Source: Holophagae bacterium (lineage in GTDB: Bacteria; Acidobacteriota; Holophagae; Acanthopleuribacterales; Acanthopleuribacteraceae). From it: DNA of 34,458 nucleotides. A model generated the notes under the pieces. It was given only the letters and a program-made list of their open reading frames with translations, ran no database searches and was not told the DNA's origin. The translations under genes and the position numbers were made by a program. The stretch is taken from positions 1 through 34,458 of the forward strand of contig JAJCXM010000013.1 of assembly GCA_029263455.1 (NCBI GenBank), in the 5' to 3' direction. Below are positions 16,133-25,445 of this stretch, in pieces (the first letter of the stretch is position 1; every line of letters begins with the position of its first letter).

Positions 16133-17917
16133 TTGATTCGGATTATTGCGCTATTAATTGGAATTGTTTGGGTTTACGGTCAAGAACCATGCAGTTGGGA
16201 TTGGATAAATCCATTGCCACACGGTCAGCTTTTGGGCGGCATCATCCATGACGGTACGCAATTTGTCGCAGTCGGCCAGAACGGCATGTTACAAACCAGC
16301 GTCGATGGTGTGACATGGACACAAAGTCCCATTCCGGGGGGCAACGATTACAATGCGATTGCAAATTCACCTAGTCTCTACGTAGTTGTGGGCGAGTTTG
16401 GTCATACGCGCATAAGCCCAGATCTCGTCAATTGGACCATCGTTTCCTTTACGGTTTCTCGCATTAATGACGTTGCTTTTGGCGGTGGCCTATTTGTGGT
16501 CGCAGAACAAAATGGCAATGTGTTCACGAGCCCAGATGGCACAAATTGGACCATGCGTGACCCACTAATAGCGGGTGTACTATTCGCTAGCCATTACGCC
16601 AATGGGCTTTATGTGGTGGTTGGATCAAATGGGCTTATCAGCACTAGCCCAGACGGAGTCGTATGGACACCACAAGTTTCAAATACGAGTTCTCTACTCT
16701 ATGATGTGGGCTTTTTCGCCGGCCAATGGATTGCCGTCGGCTCTGGAGGTGCCGTGGTTACCAGTCCTGACGGCGTTACTTGGACCGCGCAAACCTCTGG
16801 TATCGCTCAATCGTTATTTTTTGTCAGCCATGTAAACGGTCTATTCGTAGCTGGCGGCTTAAGCGGTCGCCACATCTCAAGCGCTGACGCGGTCAGCTGG
16901 ACCTTGGACTTGCCTCATTTGGAACAAACTCTTTATTCGGGTGTCAGCACCAACGGGTTATTGGTTTCCACCTTGTTGTATGGAGGTTTGGTCACAAGCA
17001 ATGACGGCATAAATTGGGACAAACGCTATTCTGGTGAACTCATAGACCTGCATGCCATTGTCGATATGCAAGATTTCATGGCTGTGATGGGCAGTGGCGG
17101 AAAAATTATGGTCACGACAGACGGTAACACTTGGGAAACAAGACAAACGTCAACCACGAGTAACCTTTTGGACGGTGTCTACACGGGTTCAGATTACCTA
17201 TGTGCCACTCAAAGCGGTAACTTTACTATTAGCGACAATGGCATCGATTGGATCGATGTTGATCCCGGAACGACAGGCGCCTTGCGCGGCATTGCAAAAG
17301 GACCTTTGTTGGTGGCGGTTGGGGATGGTGGATTACTTCTGTCGTCTGCCGATGGCAGCGGTTGGATGGCTGAAAATAGCCAGACAGGCGAACGGCTGAA
17401 TTCGGTTATCTACGAGATCGGTCAATACATCGCGGTCGGCAACAACGGAACCATCATAACCAGCGTTGATGGATCGACCTGGAATGTTCAAAACTCCAAC
17501 ATCAGCCAGCATATTTCGTCCATAGCGAGCGATGGTGTTCAATACATTGCTTGTGGTGACTCAGGAAGCTTAATTCAGAGTACCGATGGCGTTAGTTGGT
17601 CGACCATTACGACGGGTGTCGGGCAGCATTTGAAACGCATCCTATTTGAATCTGGCCGCTGGTGGATTGCGTCGGGTAACGGAACCATGATGTTCAGTGC
17701 AGATGGCGTGACCTTTATTGTGCGTCAAAGCGGCGTCAACCATGTCCTAGAAGGCATCGGACATCTACAAGACAAAATCTACTTTTCAGGACAAGGCGGT
17801 TGTATCCGTGTTTTTACAACCAATGACTTTGCCCATTTAGATTGGCCAGACCCCGTCAACATGCTTGATTTAGTGGGGTTCGCCAATAGCTGCCTTCCAT
17901 TCATGGCCACGCCATGA
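16133..17917 (+). CDS. secreted beta-propeller protein with 13 SxDGxxW repeats
   Basis: A 594-residue protein with a signal peptide (residues 1-16). The body holds 13 repeats of the type S-x-D-G-x-x-W (for example TSVDGVTWT, SPDGTNWTM, STDGVSWST), each ~40 residues and often preceded by VAVGxxG. This is the pattern of sialidase/Ycf48-like beta-propellers, and 13 units would suit two stacked propellers. The last repeat has F for W. The end LDWPDPVNMLDLVGFANSC carries the shared dockerin-like motif. The start is TTG at 16133, after GGAGG (about 16122-16126). Probably an extracellular binding protein; the ligand is unknown. Confidence 0.82.
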   Translation: MIRIIALLIGIVWVYGQEPCSWDWINPLPHGQLLGGIIHDGTQFVAVGQNGMLQTSVDGVTWTQSPIPGGNDYNAIANSPSLYVVVGEFGHTRISPDLVNWTIVSFTVSRINDVAFGGGLFVVAEQNGNVFTSPDGTNWTMRDPLIAGVLFASHYANGLYVVVGSNGLISTSPDGVVWTPQVSNTSSLLYDVGFFAGQWIAVGSGGAVVTSPDGVTWTAQTSGIAQSLFFVSHVNGLFVAGGLSGRHISSADAVSWTLDLPHLEQTLYSGVSTNGLLVSTLLYGGLVTSNDGINWDKRYSGELIDLHAIVDMQDFMAVMGSGGKIMVTTDGNTWETRQTSTTSNLLDGVYTGSDYLCATQSGNFTISDNGIDWIDVDPGTTGALRGIAKGPLLVAVGDGGLLLSSADGSGWMAENSQTGERLNSVIYEIGQYIAVGNNGTIITSVDGSTWNVQNSNISQHISSIASDGVQYIACGDSGSLIQSTDGVSWSTITTGVGQHLKRILFESGRWWIASGNGTMMFSADGVTFIVRQSGVNHVLEGIGHLQDKIYFSGQGGCIRVFTTNDFAHLDWPDPVNMLDLVGFANSCLPFMATP

Positions 17918-17970
17918 TTAGCTAACCAGAGATACAAGCACCTATTACTTCAGCCTCAATCACGGTCCAG

Positions 17971-20610
17971 TCACTCAAGAACGCGTGTCGCATTGCCCAT
18001 GGCTGGCTCGCTGCCATGATTGAATACAAATGTGACGCCGGTTAGGGCAACCGAATTGGATTCCGCGATCAGCACCAAGTCGCCAAATTCTGTACCTACC
18101 AGGTTATTGGCCACGGATGCGAAGGGACGGAACGGCTGCAGCGCCGCCAAGGTCTGTTGATCGTCAAGGACAAGCACACCTGAAGAGTCATAAAAACGTA
18201 AGCGAACGGCTGTTTCACTTTCAGAGAGATTGAGGATAACGGGCGCTGAGGTTAAGTTGTCGGTCACCGGCAGAAAACCGAATTCAATTCGCTGTCCGTG
18301 ATAACGATCCTGCTGGTGGGGATTAATGGCTACCGCCTGCGATGGCGATCTACCCGATTCTGTTTCCAAATTATTGGTTACCCATCTTCCGATTAATTGA
18401 CCACCCGAGCCAGTAAGTTTGACACTGTAACCACTTCCCTCACCTAGGGTCGGGAATAGTTCAGACGCTCGCATTTCCAAAAAACCGAGCGGCGGAATCT
18501 CAAAGGGACCGCTGTTCTCCTGCTCTCCATCTGCGCGTGTCGCAGTTAGTGAAACCTGCGACGCATCGGTCCCAACATTATTGGCAATGACAATGCTTTC
18601 GAATTGCTGATTGTTTGAAACCCAAGCGTAAATAAGCTCATTTTCAACCTGAGCGATGCCCAGGCTGGAGGCGTTGCCAATGGCCGTTTCACTCTGTTGA
18701 TTAAAGACGAAAACCAATCCGGCTAGTGGAGCTGTCGAGCGAGCAATCATGGTTAAGTTCGGTGACATTTCTGGGACCAGTTCGTGGGCTACACGGGCGA
18801 ATGGACGTAGCGGCTCGACTTGACTCAACACCAAATCGGCCACCTCTTGACCCGACCGATCATAAAAAGTGAGTTGAATATCTGCCGGCTCCTCACCCAC
18901 ATTTACGACCACAGGTGACGACACTAATCCGTCAGTGAGTGGTAAAAAGCCGAAATGTAGGTTGCTGCCGACGTCTGCCAATAGATCGCCATCCAGGGCA
19001 ATCGCGACCGCTTGCGAGGGAGAGGCACCCGTCGTTGTATTTAGGTTATTGGTGACCCAGCGCCCGGCAGCTCTTTGCTGGCTAGCAAACATGGTTAAGG
19101 CAAAACCACTGCCAAATTCGATATCGGGGAAAAGCTGTTTGGGCTTGGCCTTCAAGAATCCGTGTGCGTCTATTTTGATGACGTCCGATTCCCATGAAGG
19201 CCCACTTTCTCTTTGCGCCGAGAACTTGACCCACATCTCTTCATCCGCAAGGTTATTGGCGATGACAAGACTGTCATATTGGCTATTATGCGACACCCAC
19301 GGGTATAACCATCGAAACGGTAAGTCGGGGATTTGCTTACAGACGAGTTCTGGCTCAGGCACCTCGTATGTTTGCCCTTTAATTAGGTAAACCGTGCCTC
19401 GAGCTCCTAATGCGTTTGCCGCAGTAATAAGCAGATCCGGCAAGCCGTCGCCATCGATGTCGGATATACCTTTGGCGTCAAATCCAAACTGGGCCGATCG
19501 AACCGTGTGCGTAAGTGATCTGAGCAAGGAGCCATCACGTCCTGAATAGACAAATGCCTTACCTCCTTGCGCAGCCCCACTATTACTGACCCAAGCTGCA
19601 AGTACCAGATCAGCGTAGCCATCGTGATTGACGTCTTCAACCATTTCGCCCAAGCCAAACTGACCGTTACCATCACCTTGGAAAACCTGTAATAGGAAAC
19701 CATCTGCACCTGAAAAGGTGTATGCCCTGTTACCCACAAAATCGGCCACGTAGATGTCAGGAATGCCATCACATGACATATCCAATCCGCCATCAACAAA
19801 GAATTGTCCGAAGTCGCGCACACTGGCTGTTGGGTCCAATGCGAAAAGCGTCTCTGTTTTGGTTCCATCCCAAGAATAGACATACGCACGGCCTTGAGCA
19901 TTGGGACCGTCATTATCGGCACCAACGACAATATCTATGCGGCCGTCTGCGTTCACATCACCGATGGCGCTAATTGAGGTACCAAAACGGGCACCTGCCG
20001 CAGAGCCGTCAATCGTTGTCAACAGCCCGTCCTTCGAATAGATGTACACCCGTCCAGAGTCAGTTCCCAATCCGTCAAAGAGCGCAGCCGTCACAGCGTA
20101 ATCTGGCAGACCGTCACCGTCGAAATCACCTAGCCCAGCAACGCGATAACCAAAACTTGAGCCGTTAACTTCGCCTGCCAATTCCTTGATAAAATCGCCA
20201 GTTTTTCCAGAATGAATGCTGACGTTTCCCGTTCCATTCCAAGGTGCTCCGATAATTAGTTCAGTGACACCATCACCATCCAAGTCGCCGACAGCACTTA
20301 CATCATTGCCAAATTGCTCGTTAACACGTTTGCCTGTGATTCTATACAACTCTGAGCCGCTTGCTCCGCTGTAAACATAGACACGGCCAGCGTTTGTGCC
20401 ACCCGTATCGTGCTGCGTCGCAGACACATAAAAATCGGCCACCTGGTCGCCATCCACATCGCCAATCGACGCCGCTTGCCAGCCAAACAGGTCTCCGGCA
20501 TTCTCACCGTTTATCTGATAGATGGTATTACAACCTTCAAGACATTGTGAAAACCCGAGTTGAGAGAGTTGAAAAAGCATCATCATGAGTAGAACCGTGT
20601 ATCGCGCCAT
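17971..20610 (-). CDS. secreted FG-GAP seven-repeat propeller with two tandem C-terminal modules
   Basis: An 879-residue protein with a signal peptide (MARYTVLLMMMLFQLSQLGFSQ). Residues ~30-425 contain seven FG-GAP/integrin-alpha type calcium loops: DVDGDQVAD, DLDGDGVTE, DFDGDGLPD, DVNADGRID, DMSCDGIPD, DVNHDGYAD and DIDGDGLPD; seven blades suit a closed propeller. The rest is two copies of a ~220-residue module (about 435-655 and 660-879) sharing WVSxNxQxxSxVIANN, GRWVTNNL, SPSQAVAI, FGFLPxTD and FVFN. ATG 20610 is used because AACAGGAG precedes it. Convergent with the 13-repeat propeller gene. A surface-binding role is likely; the ligand is unknown. Confidence 0.85.
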   Translation of the reverse strand: MARYTVLLMMMLFQLSQLGFSQCLEGCNTIYQINGENAGDLFGWQAASIGDVDGDQVADFYVSATQHDTGGTNAGRVYVYSGASGSELYRITGKRVNEQFGNDVSAVGDLDGDGVTELIIGAPWNGTGNVSIHSGKTGDFIKELAGEVNGSSFGYRVAGLGDFDGDGLPDYAVTAALFDGLGTDSGRVYIYSKDGLLTTIDGSAAGARFGTSISAIGDVNADGRIDIVVGADNDGPNAQGRAYVYSWDGTKTETLFALDPTASVRDFGQFFVDGGLDMSCDGIPDIYVADFVGNRAYTFSGADGFLLQVFQGDGNGQFGLGEMVEDVNHDGYADLVLAAWVSNSGAAQGGKAFVYSGRDGSLLRSLTHTVRSAQFGFDAKGISDIDGDGLPDLLITAANALGARGTVYLIKGQTYEVPEPELVCKQIPDLPFRWLYPWVSHNSQYDSLVIANNLADEEMWVKFSAQRESGPSWESDVIKIDAHGFLKAKPKQLFPDIEFGSGFALTMFASQQRAAGRWVTNNLNTTTGASPSQAVAIALDGDLLADVGSNLHFGFLPLTDGLVSSPVVVNVGEEPADIQLTFYDRSGQEVADLVLSQVEPLRPFARVAHELVPEMSPNLTMIARSTAPLAGLVFVFNQQSETAIGNASSLGIAQVENELIYAWVSNNQQFESIVIANNVGTDASQVSLTATRADGEQENSGPFEIPPLGFLEMRASELFPTLGEGSGYSVKLTGSGGQLIGRWVTNNLETESGRSPSQAVAINPHQQDRYHGQRIEFGFLPVTDNLTSAPVILNLSESETAVRLRFYDSSGVLVLDDQQTLAALQPFRPFASVANNLVGTEFGDLVLIAESNSVALTGVTFVFNHGSEPAMGNATRVLE

Positions 20611-20918
20611 TTGCGGCTCCTGTTGTTTAGTGCCCCCATTCAATCAAATTTGTGCGGTAACTAACATGAGCAGAGCTTCTTATATGCGCTTGCATAGGTG
20701 AGCAACTATACCTAGTTGGATCAAGTCAAACACATTTGACTGAGCGCTTGAGGTCGAACCCCGACTAAAGGGACGAGCTATAAAGGCGCATTTACGCTGA
20801 CGTAACTGGCCACGTCTATTAAGGTGAAGCGGACAAAGGGAATCCATTAATTAGCGTAGGCCGTTATATAATGCACGGCGTTTGGCTATGGCCGACATCG
20901 TCACCAAAAGGAAGTTAC
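20611..20918. promoter_or_regulatory. divergent promoter region between FG-GAP gene and gltX
   Basis: The 308-bp region has no gene. A consensus TATAAT lies at 20867-20872, 47 bp before the gltX start; no good -35 element is visible at the usual distance. The minus-strand promoter for the FG-GAP gene must lie at the other end but is not evident. Confidence 0.4.
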
Positions 20919-22397
20919 ATGACAGTTCGCGTTCGTATCGCTCCATCGCCCACCGGTTCCCCTCACGTGGGCACCGCTTACATAGCTTTGTTTAACTATT
21001 GTTTTGCCAAGTCGCATGGCGGGCGCTTCGTTTTGCGCATTGAAGACACAGACCAGGAACGATCGGACCCTATCTATGAAAAAATGATCATGGACGCACT
21101 TAAATGGACAGGCGTTAGCTGGGATGAAGGCCCTGACGTAGGCGGCGATTTCGAACCTTACAGGCAAAGTGAACGGACGGCCATTTATCGCGACCACGCC
21201 CAACAGCTCATGGAGGCTAGCCATGCCTATCGCTGTTTTTGTACAGCCGACCAACTAAAATCCATTCGCAACGAGCGTTTCAAGCAAGGACTCTCAACCG
21301 GCTATGACGGTTCTTGTTCGCGATTAGATGCGGACGAATCAAAAAAACGAGCCGATGCCGGCGAATTGCACACCATTCGCATGAATGTCCCGGCTGAAGG
21401 TACTTGTCACATTGATGACCCTATGCGAGGCGACGTCCAGTTTGATTACAGCGTCATCGACCATCAAGTGCTGCTCAAATCAGATGGCTTTCCGACCTAT
21501 CACCTCGCCAACGTCGTCGACGACCACTTAATGAAAATCACCCACGTCATTCGTGGCGAAGAGTGGCTTTCAAGCCTGCCCAAACACATCCTCCTTTACC
21601 AGTACTTTGGCTGGCAAGCGCCCATCGTTTATCACGTTCCCTTATTGCGCAATGCCGATAAATCCAAGCTTTCGAAACGCAAGAACCCCACCTCTATTCT
21701 CTATTATCGAGAATTGGGCATTGTTCCCGAAGCCTTGCTCAATTTTCTAGGTCTGATGGCTTATTCAATGCCTGATGGACAGGAAGTCTTTACATTAGAC
21801 GAAATGGTCCAGCATTTTGATATTTCGCGCATGAGCCTAGGCGGCCCAGTGTTTGACGTGCAAAAGCTGACTTGGATCAATCAACAACACTTAGCCTCGA
21901 TGTCTAACGACGAACTGGTACAACGCGTGGTGGATTGGCGTTTGAGCCCGGCGTTTTTTGCCAAGCTGATGCCATTGGTCAATAAACGTATGCATCGACT
22001 GGGTGACTTTATGCAGCTTTGCGATTTTATGTTCTTTTCTGCTATCGACTACGATCTCGAGTCGCTTATCCCTAAAAACAAAGAACAAGACGAAACCCGC
22101 GACACGCTACAGTTATTTGTGTGGGAGCTTGAAAAACTTACTTCTTTTGAAGAGTCTCACATTGAAACCGCATTTAATCGCATCGGTGGCCTACAACAGT
22201 GGTCATTACGAGACTTGACAGGGTCCGCACGTATTGCAATCACTGGAAAAAAGGTAGCCCCACCCCTGTTTGGCGTGATGGAAATACTGGGCAGCGATCT
22301 TTGCCGCAATCGTCTGATGGAAGCCATCGAAAAGTTGGGGCCGTTGGGCAAAAAGAAGCTGGCTAAATTGGAAGAAAAATATCGATCGTCAAACTAA
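20919..22397 (+). CDS. gltX: glutamyl-tRNA synthetase
   Basis: A 492-residue class I aminoacyl-tRNA synthetase that charges tRNA-Glu in the cytoplasm. The N-terminus VRVRIAPSPTGSPHVGTA holds the HIGH-type motif (H16), LRIEDTDQERS follows, and KLSKR is at residues 250-254. The anticodon-binding half runs to the end. ATG 20919 is preferred over an ATG 16 codons upstream because AAGGAAG sits before it and the conserved N-terminus begins right after. Transcribed away from the FG-GAP gene; whether the enzyme is discriminating or not cannot be told from here. Confidence 0.97.
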   Translation: MTVRVRIAPSPTGSPHVGTAYIALFNYCFAKSHGGRFVLRIEDTDQERSDPIYEKMIMDALKWTGVSWDEGPDVGGDFEPYRQSERTAIYRDHAQQLMEASHAYRCFCTADQLKSIRNERFKQGLSTGYDGSCSRLDADESKKRADAGELHTIRMNVPAEGTCHIDDPMRGDVQFDYSVIDHQVLLKSDGFPTYHLANVVDDHLMKITHVIRGEEWLSSLPKHILLYQYFGWQAPIVYHVPLLRNADKSKLSKRKNPTSILYYRELGIVPEALLNFLGLMAYSMPDGQEVFTLDEMVQHFDISRMSLGGPVFDVQKLTWINQQHLASMSNDELVQRVVDWRLSPAFFAKLMPLVNKRMHRLGDFMQLCDFMFFSAIDYDLESLIPKNKEQDETRDTLQLFVWELEKLTSFEESHIETAFNRIGGLQQWSLRDLTGSARIAITGKKVAPPLFGVMEILGSDLCRNRLMEAIEKLGPLGKKKLAKLEEKYRSSN

Positions 22398-22551
22398 ACA
22401 CATGTGAGTTGCGGCACTTGTGCGAAGAATTGTTCGCCAGCAAAAATAGGTTAAAAGCGTGGGATGTTTAAACGCTATGTGCCGTTTCAATTGACTTTTG
22501 ACCCCTCCAGGATCCAAGTTAGGGAATGCGAGATCTTCTTGAGGTGTGCGG

Positions 22552-23730
22552 GTGCGAAACCCAAATGATTTGAGCTTGCTGATTCCTCTTTTGGAAGCGG
22601 AATCCGATGAAGTGCGAACGGCCGTTAGGCTAGCCATCATGGATTATTGCCCGTTTCTTGATGAAATGTTGGCGCAGCTAGAAATAGACCTAAGTGCCGA
22701 TCAACAGTTTCAGTTGCACTTGGTGCAAAGCGACTACATGTCTAAAGAACTTAGCCAAGTCTGGCGCCGAATACTTAGTGATGGCTGCGGTTTACATCGA
22801 CTGGAAATCGTCTTAGATTTTATGGCCAATATGCAAGTTGATGAATACCCTTACCAACCAATAGGTCGTCAGCTAGACCAATTAGTCAAAGAGTACCGCA
22901 CCCATGTTGCGGTGCCTGATGTCCTCGAACTTTCGCGTTTCTTGTTTGAAACCAAAGGCTTCGCGGGTGCCCGAAACGATTACGACAACCCCCTCAATTC
23001 CAATCTTTGTTACGTGCTCAATGAGCGCCGTGGCATTCCCATCGTGCTTTCCAGTTTGCTGATTCTGGTCGGACGCCGACTGGGCCTTCACATTGATGGC
23101 GTTAATTTACCGGGCCACTTCCTCGCCAAATCGGTCGTTGGTGGCAACAACCTTATTATTGATTGCTACAACAGCGGCCGCATACTCACGGCCGGCGAAT
23201 TGGCTTCGCTCTTTTTTACACCAGCCGTAGATTTTGTCGATCTGTTGCGCAGACCGCCAAGTCTCATTGAAATGGCACGCCGGTTAATGAAAAATCTACA
23301 TAACGCGTACGGACGCCAAGGCAACATCGACAAATTGCATCTCGTTGAATTGTTACTCAAGGATATTGAACCCAACGAATACCCTATTCGACTGGCTGAA
23401 ACGGAAATAGCCTCTCCGACTTTTAGTCCCGGTCAAATCGTACGGCACAAACGTTACGAATACAGAGGCGTGGTCGTGGCGGTGGATGTTCATTGCTTGG
23501 CGGAAGACGAATGGTACGAATCCAATTTGACCCGTCCAAAAAGAAATCAACCTTGGTACCATGTTTTAGTAGACGGTTCTAAAGCGACGACTTATGCGGC
23601 ACAGTCTAATCTTGAACTTGATAAAACACCGTCTGAAGTGAATCACCCATTAGTCCCCTTCTTCTTCTTGGGTTTCGCGGATGGTTCCTACGTGCGCAAC
23701 AACGAACCTTGGTACTGGAAAAACGACTGA
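22552..23730 (+). CDS. SirB1/transglutaminase-like protein fused to HspQ/YccV domain
   Basis: A 392-residue protein. Residues ~85-260 match the SirB1 transglutaminase-like family (FETKGFAGARNDYDNPLNSN, ERRGIPIVLSSLLILVGRRLGL, GVNLPGHFLAK). Residues ~290-385 match the HspQ/YccV hemimethylated-DNA-binding-like domain (FSPGQIVRHKRYEYRGVVVAVD, QPWYHVLVDG, TYAAQSNLE). The same two domains are combined in eukaryotic F-box protein FBXO21. The start is one of two GTG codons (22546 or 22552); an in-frame TGA lies at 22540-22542 and GAGG at 22541-22544 spaces best with 22552. No signal peptide; the biochemical activity is unknown. Confidence 0.85.
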   Translation: MRNPNDLSLLIPLLEAESDEVRTAVRLAIMDYCPFLDEMLAQLEIDLSADQQFQLHLVQSDYMSKELSQVWRRILSDGCGLHRLEIVLDFMANMQVDEYPYQPIGRQLDQLVKEYRTHVAVPDVLELSRFLFETKGFAGARNDYDNPLNSNLCYVLNERRGIPIVLSSLLILVGRRLGLHIDGVNLPGHFLAKSVVGGNNLIIDCYNSGRILTAGELASLFFTPAVDFVDLLRRPPSLIEMARRLMKNLHNAYGRQGNIDKLHLVELLLKDIEPNEYPIRLAETEIASPTFSPGQIVRHKRYEYRGVVVAVDVHCLAEDEWYESNLTRPKRNQPWYHVLVDGSKATTYAAQSNLELDKTPSEVNHPLVPFFFLGFADGSYVRNNEPWYWKND

Positions 23731-23781
23731 GTCCGGTGTCTTAAACGGTACCAGCCTCTCGGGGCAATCGCGTTACGGCTT

Positions 23782-23865
23782 CAAGCATCAAGCATCAAGC
23801 ATCAAGCGACAAGCTTCAAGCAACAAGCTGCAAGCTGCAAGCTGCAAGCGACAAGCTCCAAGCTA
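23782..23865. repeat. tandem heptamer array, 12 copies of CAAGCNN
   Basis: Twelve units of CAAGC plus two variable bases (AT, AT, AT, GA, TT, AA, TG, TG, TG, GA, TC, TA) run without interruption. Such arrays are common intergenic microsatellite-like repeats and may vary in copy number. A shorter run of the same kind is at 24181-24208. Confidence 0.85.
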
Positions 23866-23914
23866 TTGAGTCTGGCTTCTGTATGCGGCGTAGACGTCTC
23901 TCGAATGTGACATA

Positions 23915-24110
23915 AACCCTTTGTTTAAAACAGTTTGCATCCTAATTTGCCAAAGGCAAGCGGAGTGCGCGTATCGACAGGAGCCCGAGCGACTGAGGTA
24001 CCGCTTTGGACGTAATGTTGGCCATACCGGCCAGCTCACACCGGGCATCGAACGCAGTGAGGTGCTCGGGCAAGAGGCTTGCTCACGCCTCCCCAGCGCC
24101 ATAGCGCGAC
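23915..24110. repeat. dispersed repeat, copy related to the 239-bp tandem repeats
   Basis: Segments such as TTTGTTTAAAACAGTTTG, CCTAATTTGCC, GGAGTGCGCG, CGACTGAGG and GGGCATCGAACGCAGTGAGG recur in the units at 33.4-34.1 kb. The middle and right parts differ, so this is a diverged or recombined copy. Confidence 0.65.
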
Positions 24111-24119
24111 AGGGTATAG

Positions 24120-24139
24120 CCCCGACCGCTAGGTCGGGG
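24120..24139. repeat. perfect 8-bp hairpin
   Basis: CCCCGACC (24120-24127), loop GCTA, GGTCGGGG (24132-24139). Perfect stem, tetraloop, no adjacent T-run. Possibly part of the dispersed element. Confidence 0.6.
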
Positions 24140-24243
24140 TAACCACAAACAAAAATCCTGAGCCCCATCGGGCGGCACATCAAGCATCAAGCAACAAGCA
24201 TCAAGATTCCAGAATTTGAGTCCCACTTCTGCGGCGACCTTGC

Positions 24244-25425
24244 CTACGACTCAAATTCCCTTAACGTCGCCCTAGCCACCACATCTTTGTGCACTTCATC
24301 AGGACCGTCATAAATACGAGACGCCCTCTCATGCCTGTACCAAAATGACAACAACGTATCGTCGGTCATGCCCAAACCACCATGAACCTGAATCGCGCGA
24401 TCCAACACCTTCAACATGACGCCCGCCACATGGAACTTGATGATTGAGATGGCGATTCGAGCTCCTTTGCTTCCCTTTTGCGCGACTTGATCGGCCGCGT
24501 CCAAAACCATTAGCCGAGCCCCGTGAATTTCGGCTCGCGACTCCGCAATCCAGTGCCTGACAACTTGGCGATCGCGTATGAATTGGCCGGATCCCATGGA
24601 GCGGTTTACGGCTCGTTTACAGGTCATTTCCAATGCCCGCTGTGCGATACCCAGCCAGCGCATGCAATGGTGAATGCGTCCTGGCCCCAGCCTCCGTTGG
24701 GCCAACGCGAAGCCGTCGCCCTGGGCGCCTATTCGGTTTTCTTCAGGAACCACGCAGTCGTTCAGTTTTAATTCCGCATGGGAAAAATAACCCCAACCCA
24801 CGTCGCCCATGATGGATATATTGCGTATTCGTTCAAAACCTGGCGTTGAAGTGGGAACGATGATCTGACTGAATTGTTCATAGTCGTTTCGGTCTGGATT
24901 GGGCGTTTTTGCCATAACTACCGCGAACTCGGATCCTTGGGCACTGGACGCAAACCACTTATGTCCGTTAATGACATAGTTTCCGTCTTTCAGTTCTGCC
25001 AACGTCGTCAACGTTTTGGGGTTAGAGCCAGGATTATGTGGCTCCGTCATGGCAAAACAACTTCGCGTTTTGCCTTCAATAAGTGGTCCGAGGAAGTCTT
25101 TCTTTTGTCTTGAGCTGCCATGTTCCAATAACAACTCCATGTTTCCAATGTCAGGGGCCTGACAATTACAAGCATAATGGCCAAGAGGACTGCGCCCTAA
25201 TACTTCACTCAAGTAGGCAAAGACCGGTAAGGGTAAGTCCAGACCACCCCAATATTTCGGTAAATGTGGAGACCATAGTCCCAGAGTACGTGCCCTCTTC
25301 CTGATTTCACTAAGATCAGAGTCAATGGATTCAGGTCCGTCAGATAGTAGCTTATGCTCCAACGGTTGCAGTTCGTTTATTAGCGTCGTGGCTTTATGAC
25401 ACAGTTGATCCACATCTATAGACAT
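24244..25425 (-). CDS. acyl-CoA dehydrogenase, ACAD10/11-like
   Basis: A 393-residue FAD-dependent acyl-CoA dehydrogenase. It shows the mid-domain CFAMTEPHNPGSNP, NGHKWFASSAQ and the C-terminal helices with VHGGLGMTDDTLLSFWYR and IYDGPDEVHKDVVAR. The IYDGPDEVH ending is typical of the ACAD11-like branch. In that branch, enzymes act on 4-phosphorylated acyl-CoA made by a partner kinase, a dephosphorylating route for 4-hydroxyacids (ACAD10/11 in animals, LvaC in Pseudomonas). The kinase gene lies 20 bp upstream. Ribosome site AAGGGAG. The enzyme class is sure; the substrate is inference. Confidence 0.9.
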   Translation of the reverse strand: MSIDVDQLCHKATTLINELQPLEHKLLSDGPESIDSDLSEIRKRARTLGLWSPHLPKYWGGLDLPLPVFAYLSEVLGRSPLGHYACNCQAPDIGNMELLLEHGSSRQKKDFLGPLIEGKTRSCFAMTEPHNPGSNPKTLTTLAELKDGNYVINGHKWFASSAQGSEFAVVMAKTPNPDRNDYEQFSQIIVPTSTPGFERIRNISIMGDVGWGYFSHAELKLNDCVVPEENRIGAQGDGFALAQRRLGPGRIHHCMRWLGIAQRALEMTCKRAVNRSMGSGQFIRDRQVVRHWIAESRAEIHGARLMVLDAADQVAQKGSKGARIAISIIKFHVAGVMLKVLDRAIQVHGGLGMTDDTLLSFWYRHERASRIYDGPDEVHKDVVARATLREFES

Positions 25426-25445
25426 GCAAACTCTCCCTTATTCAT

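Larger units (their letters stand above)
23731..24243. repeat. repeat-rich intergenic region between convergent genes
   Basis: No gene. It holds a 12-copy heptamer array, one copy of a dispersed repeat related to the 33.4-34.1 kb repeats, a perfect hairpin (24120-24127 with 24132-24139) and a second short heptamer run (24181-24208). No T-run follows the hairpin on either strand, so it is not a typical terminator. Confidence 0.7.

Noticed and set aside
18935-20588. Plus-strand open frames opposite the FG-GAP gene
   Set aside because: They are antisense shadows of a well-supported secreted protein.
23782-24208. CRISPR array
   Set aside because: Seven-base units without unique spacers; the 239-bp units at 33 kb are also far too long and lack spacers.
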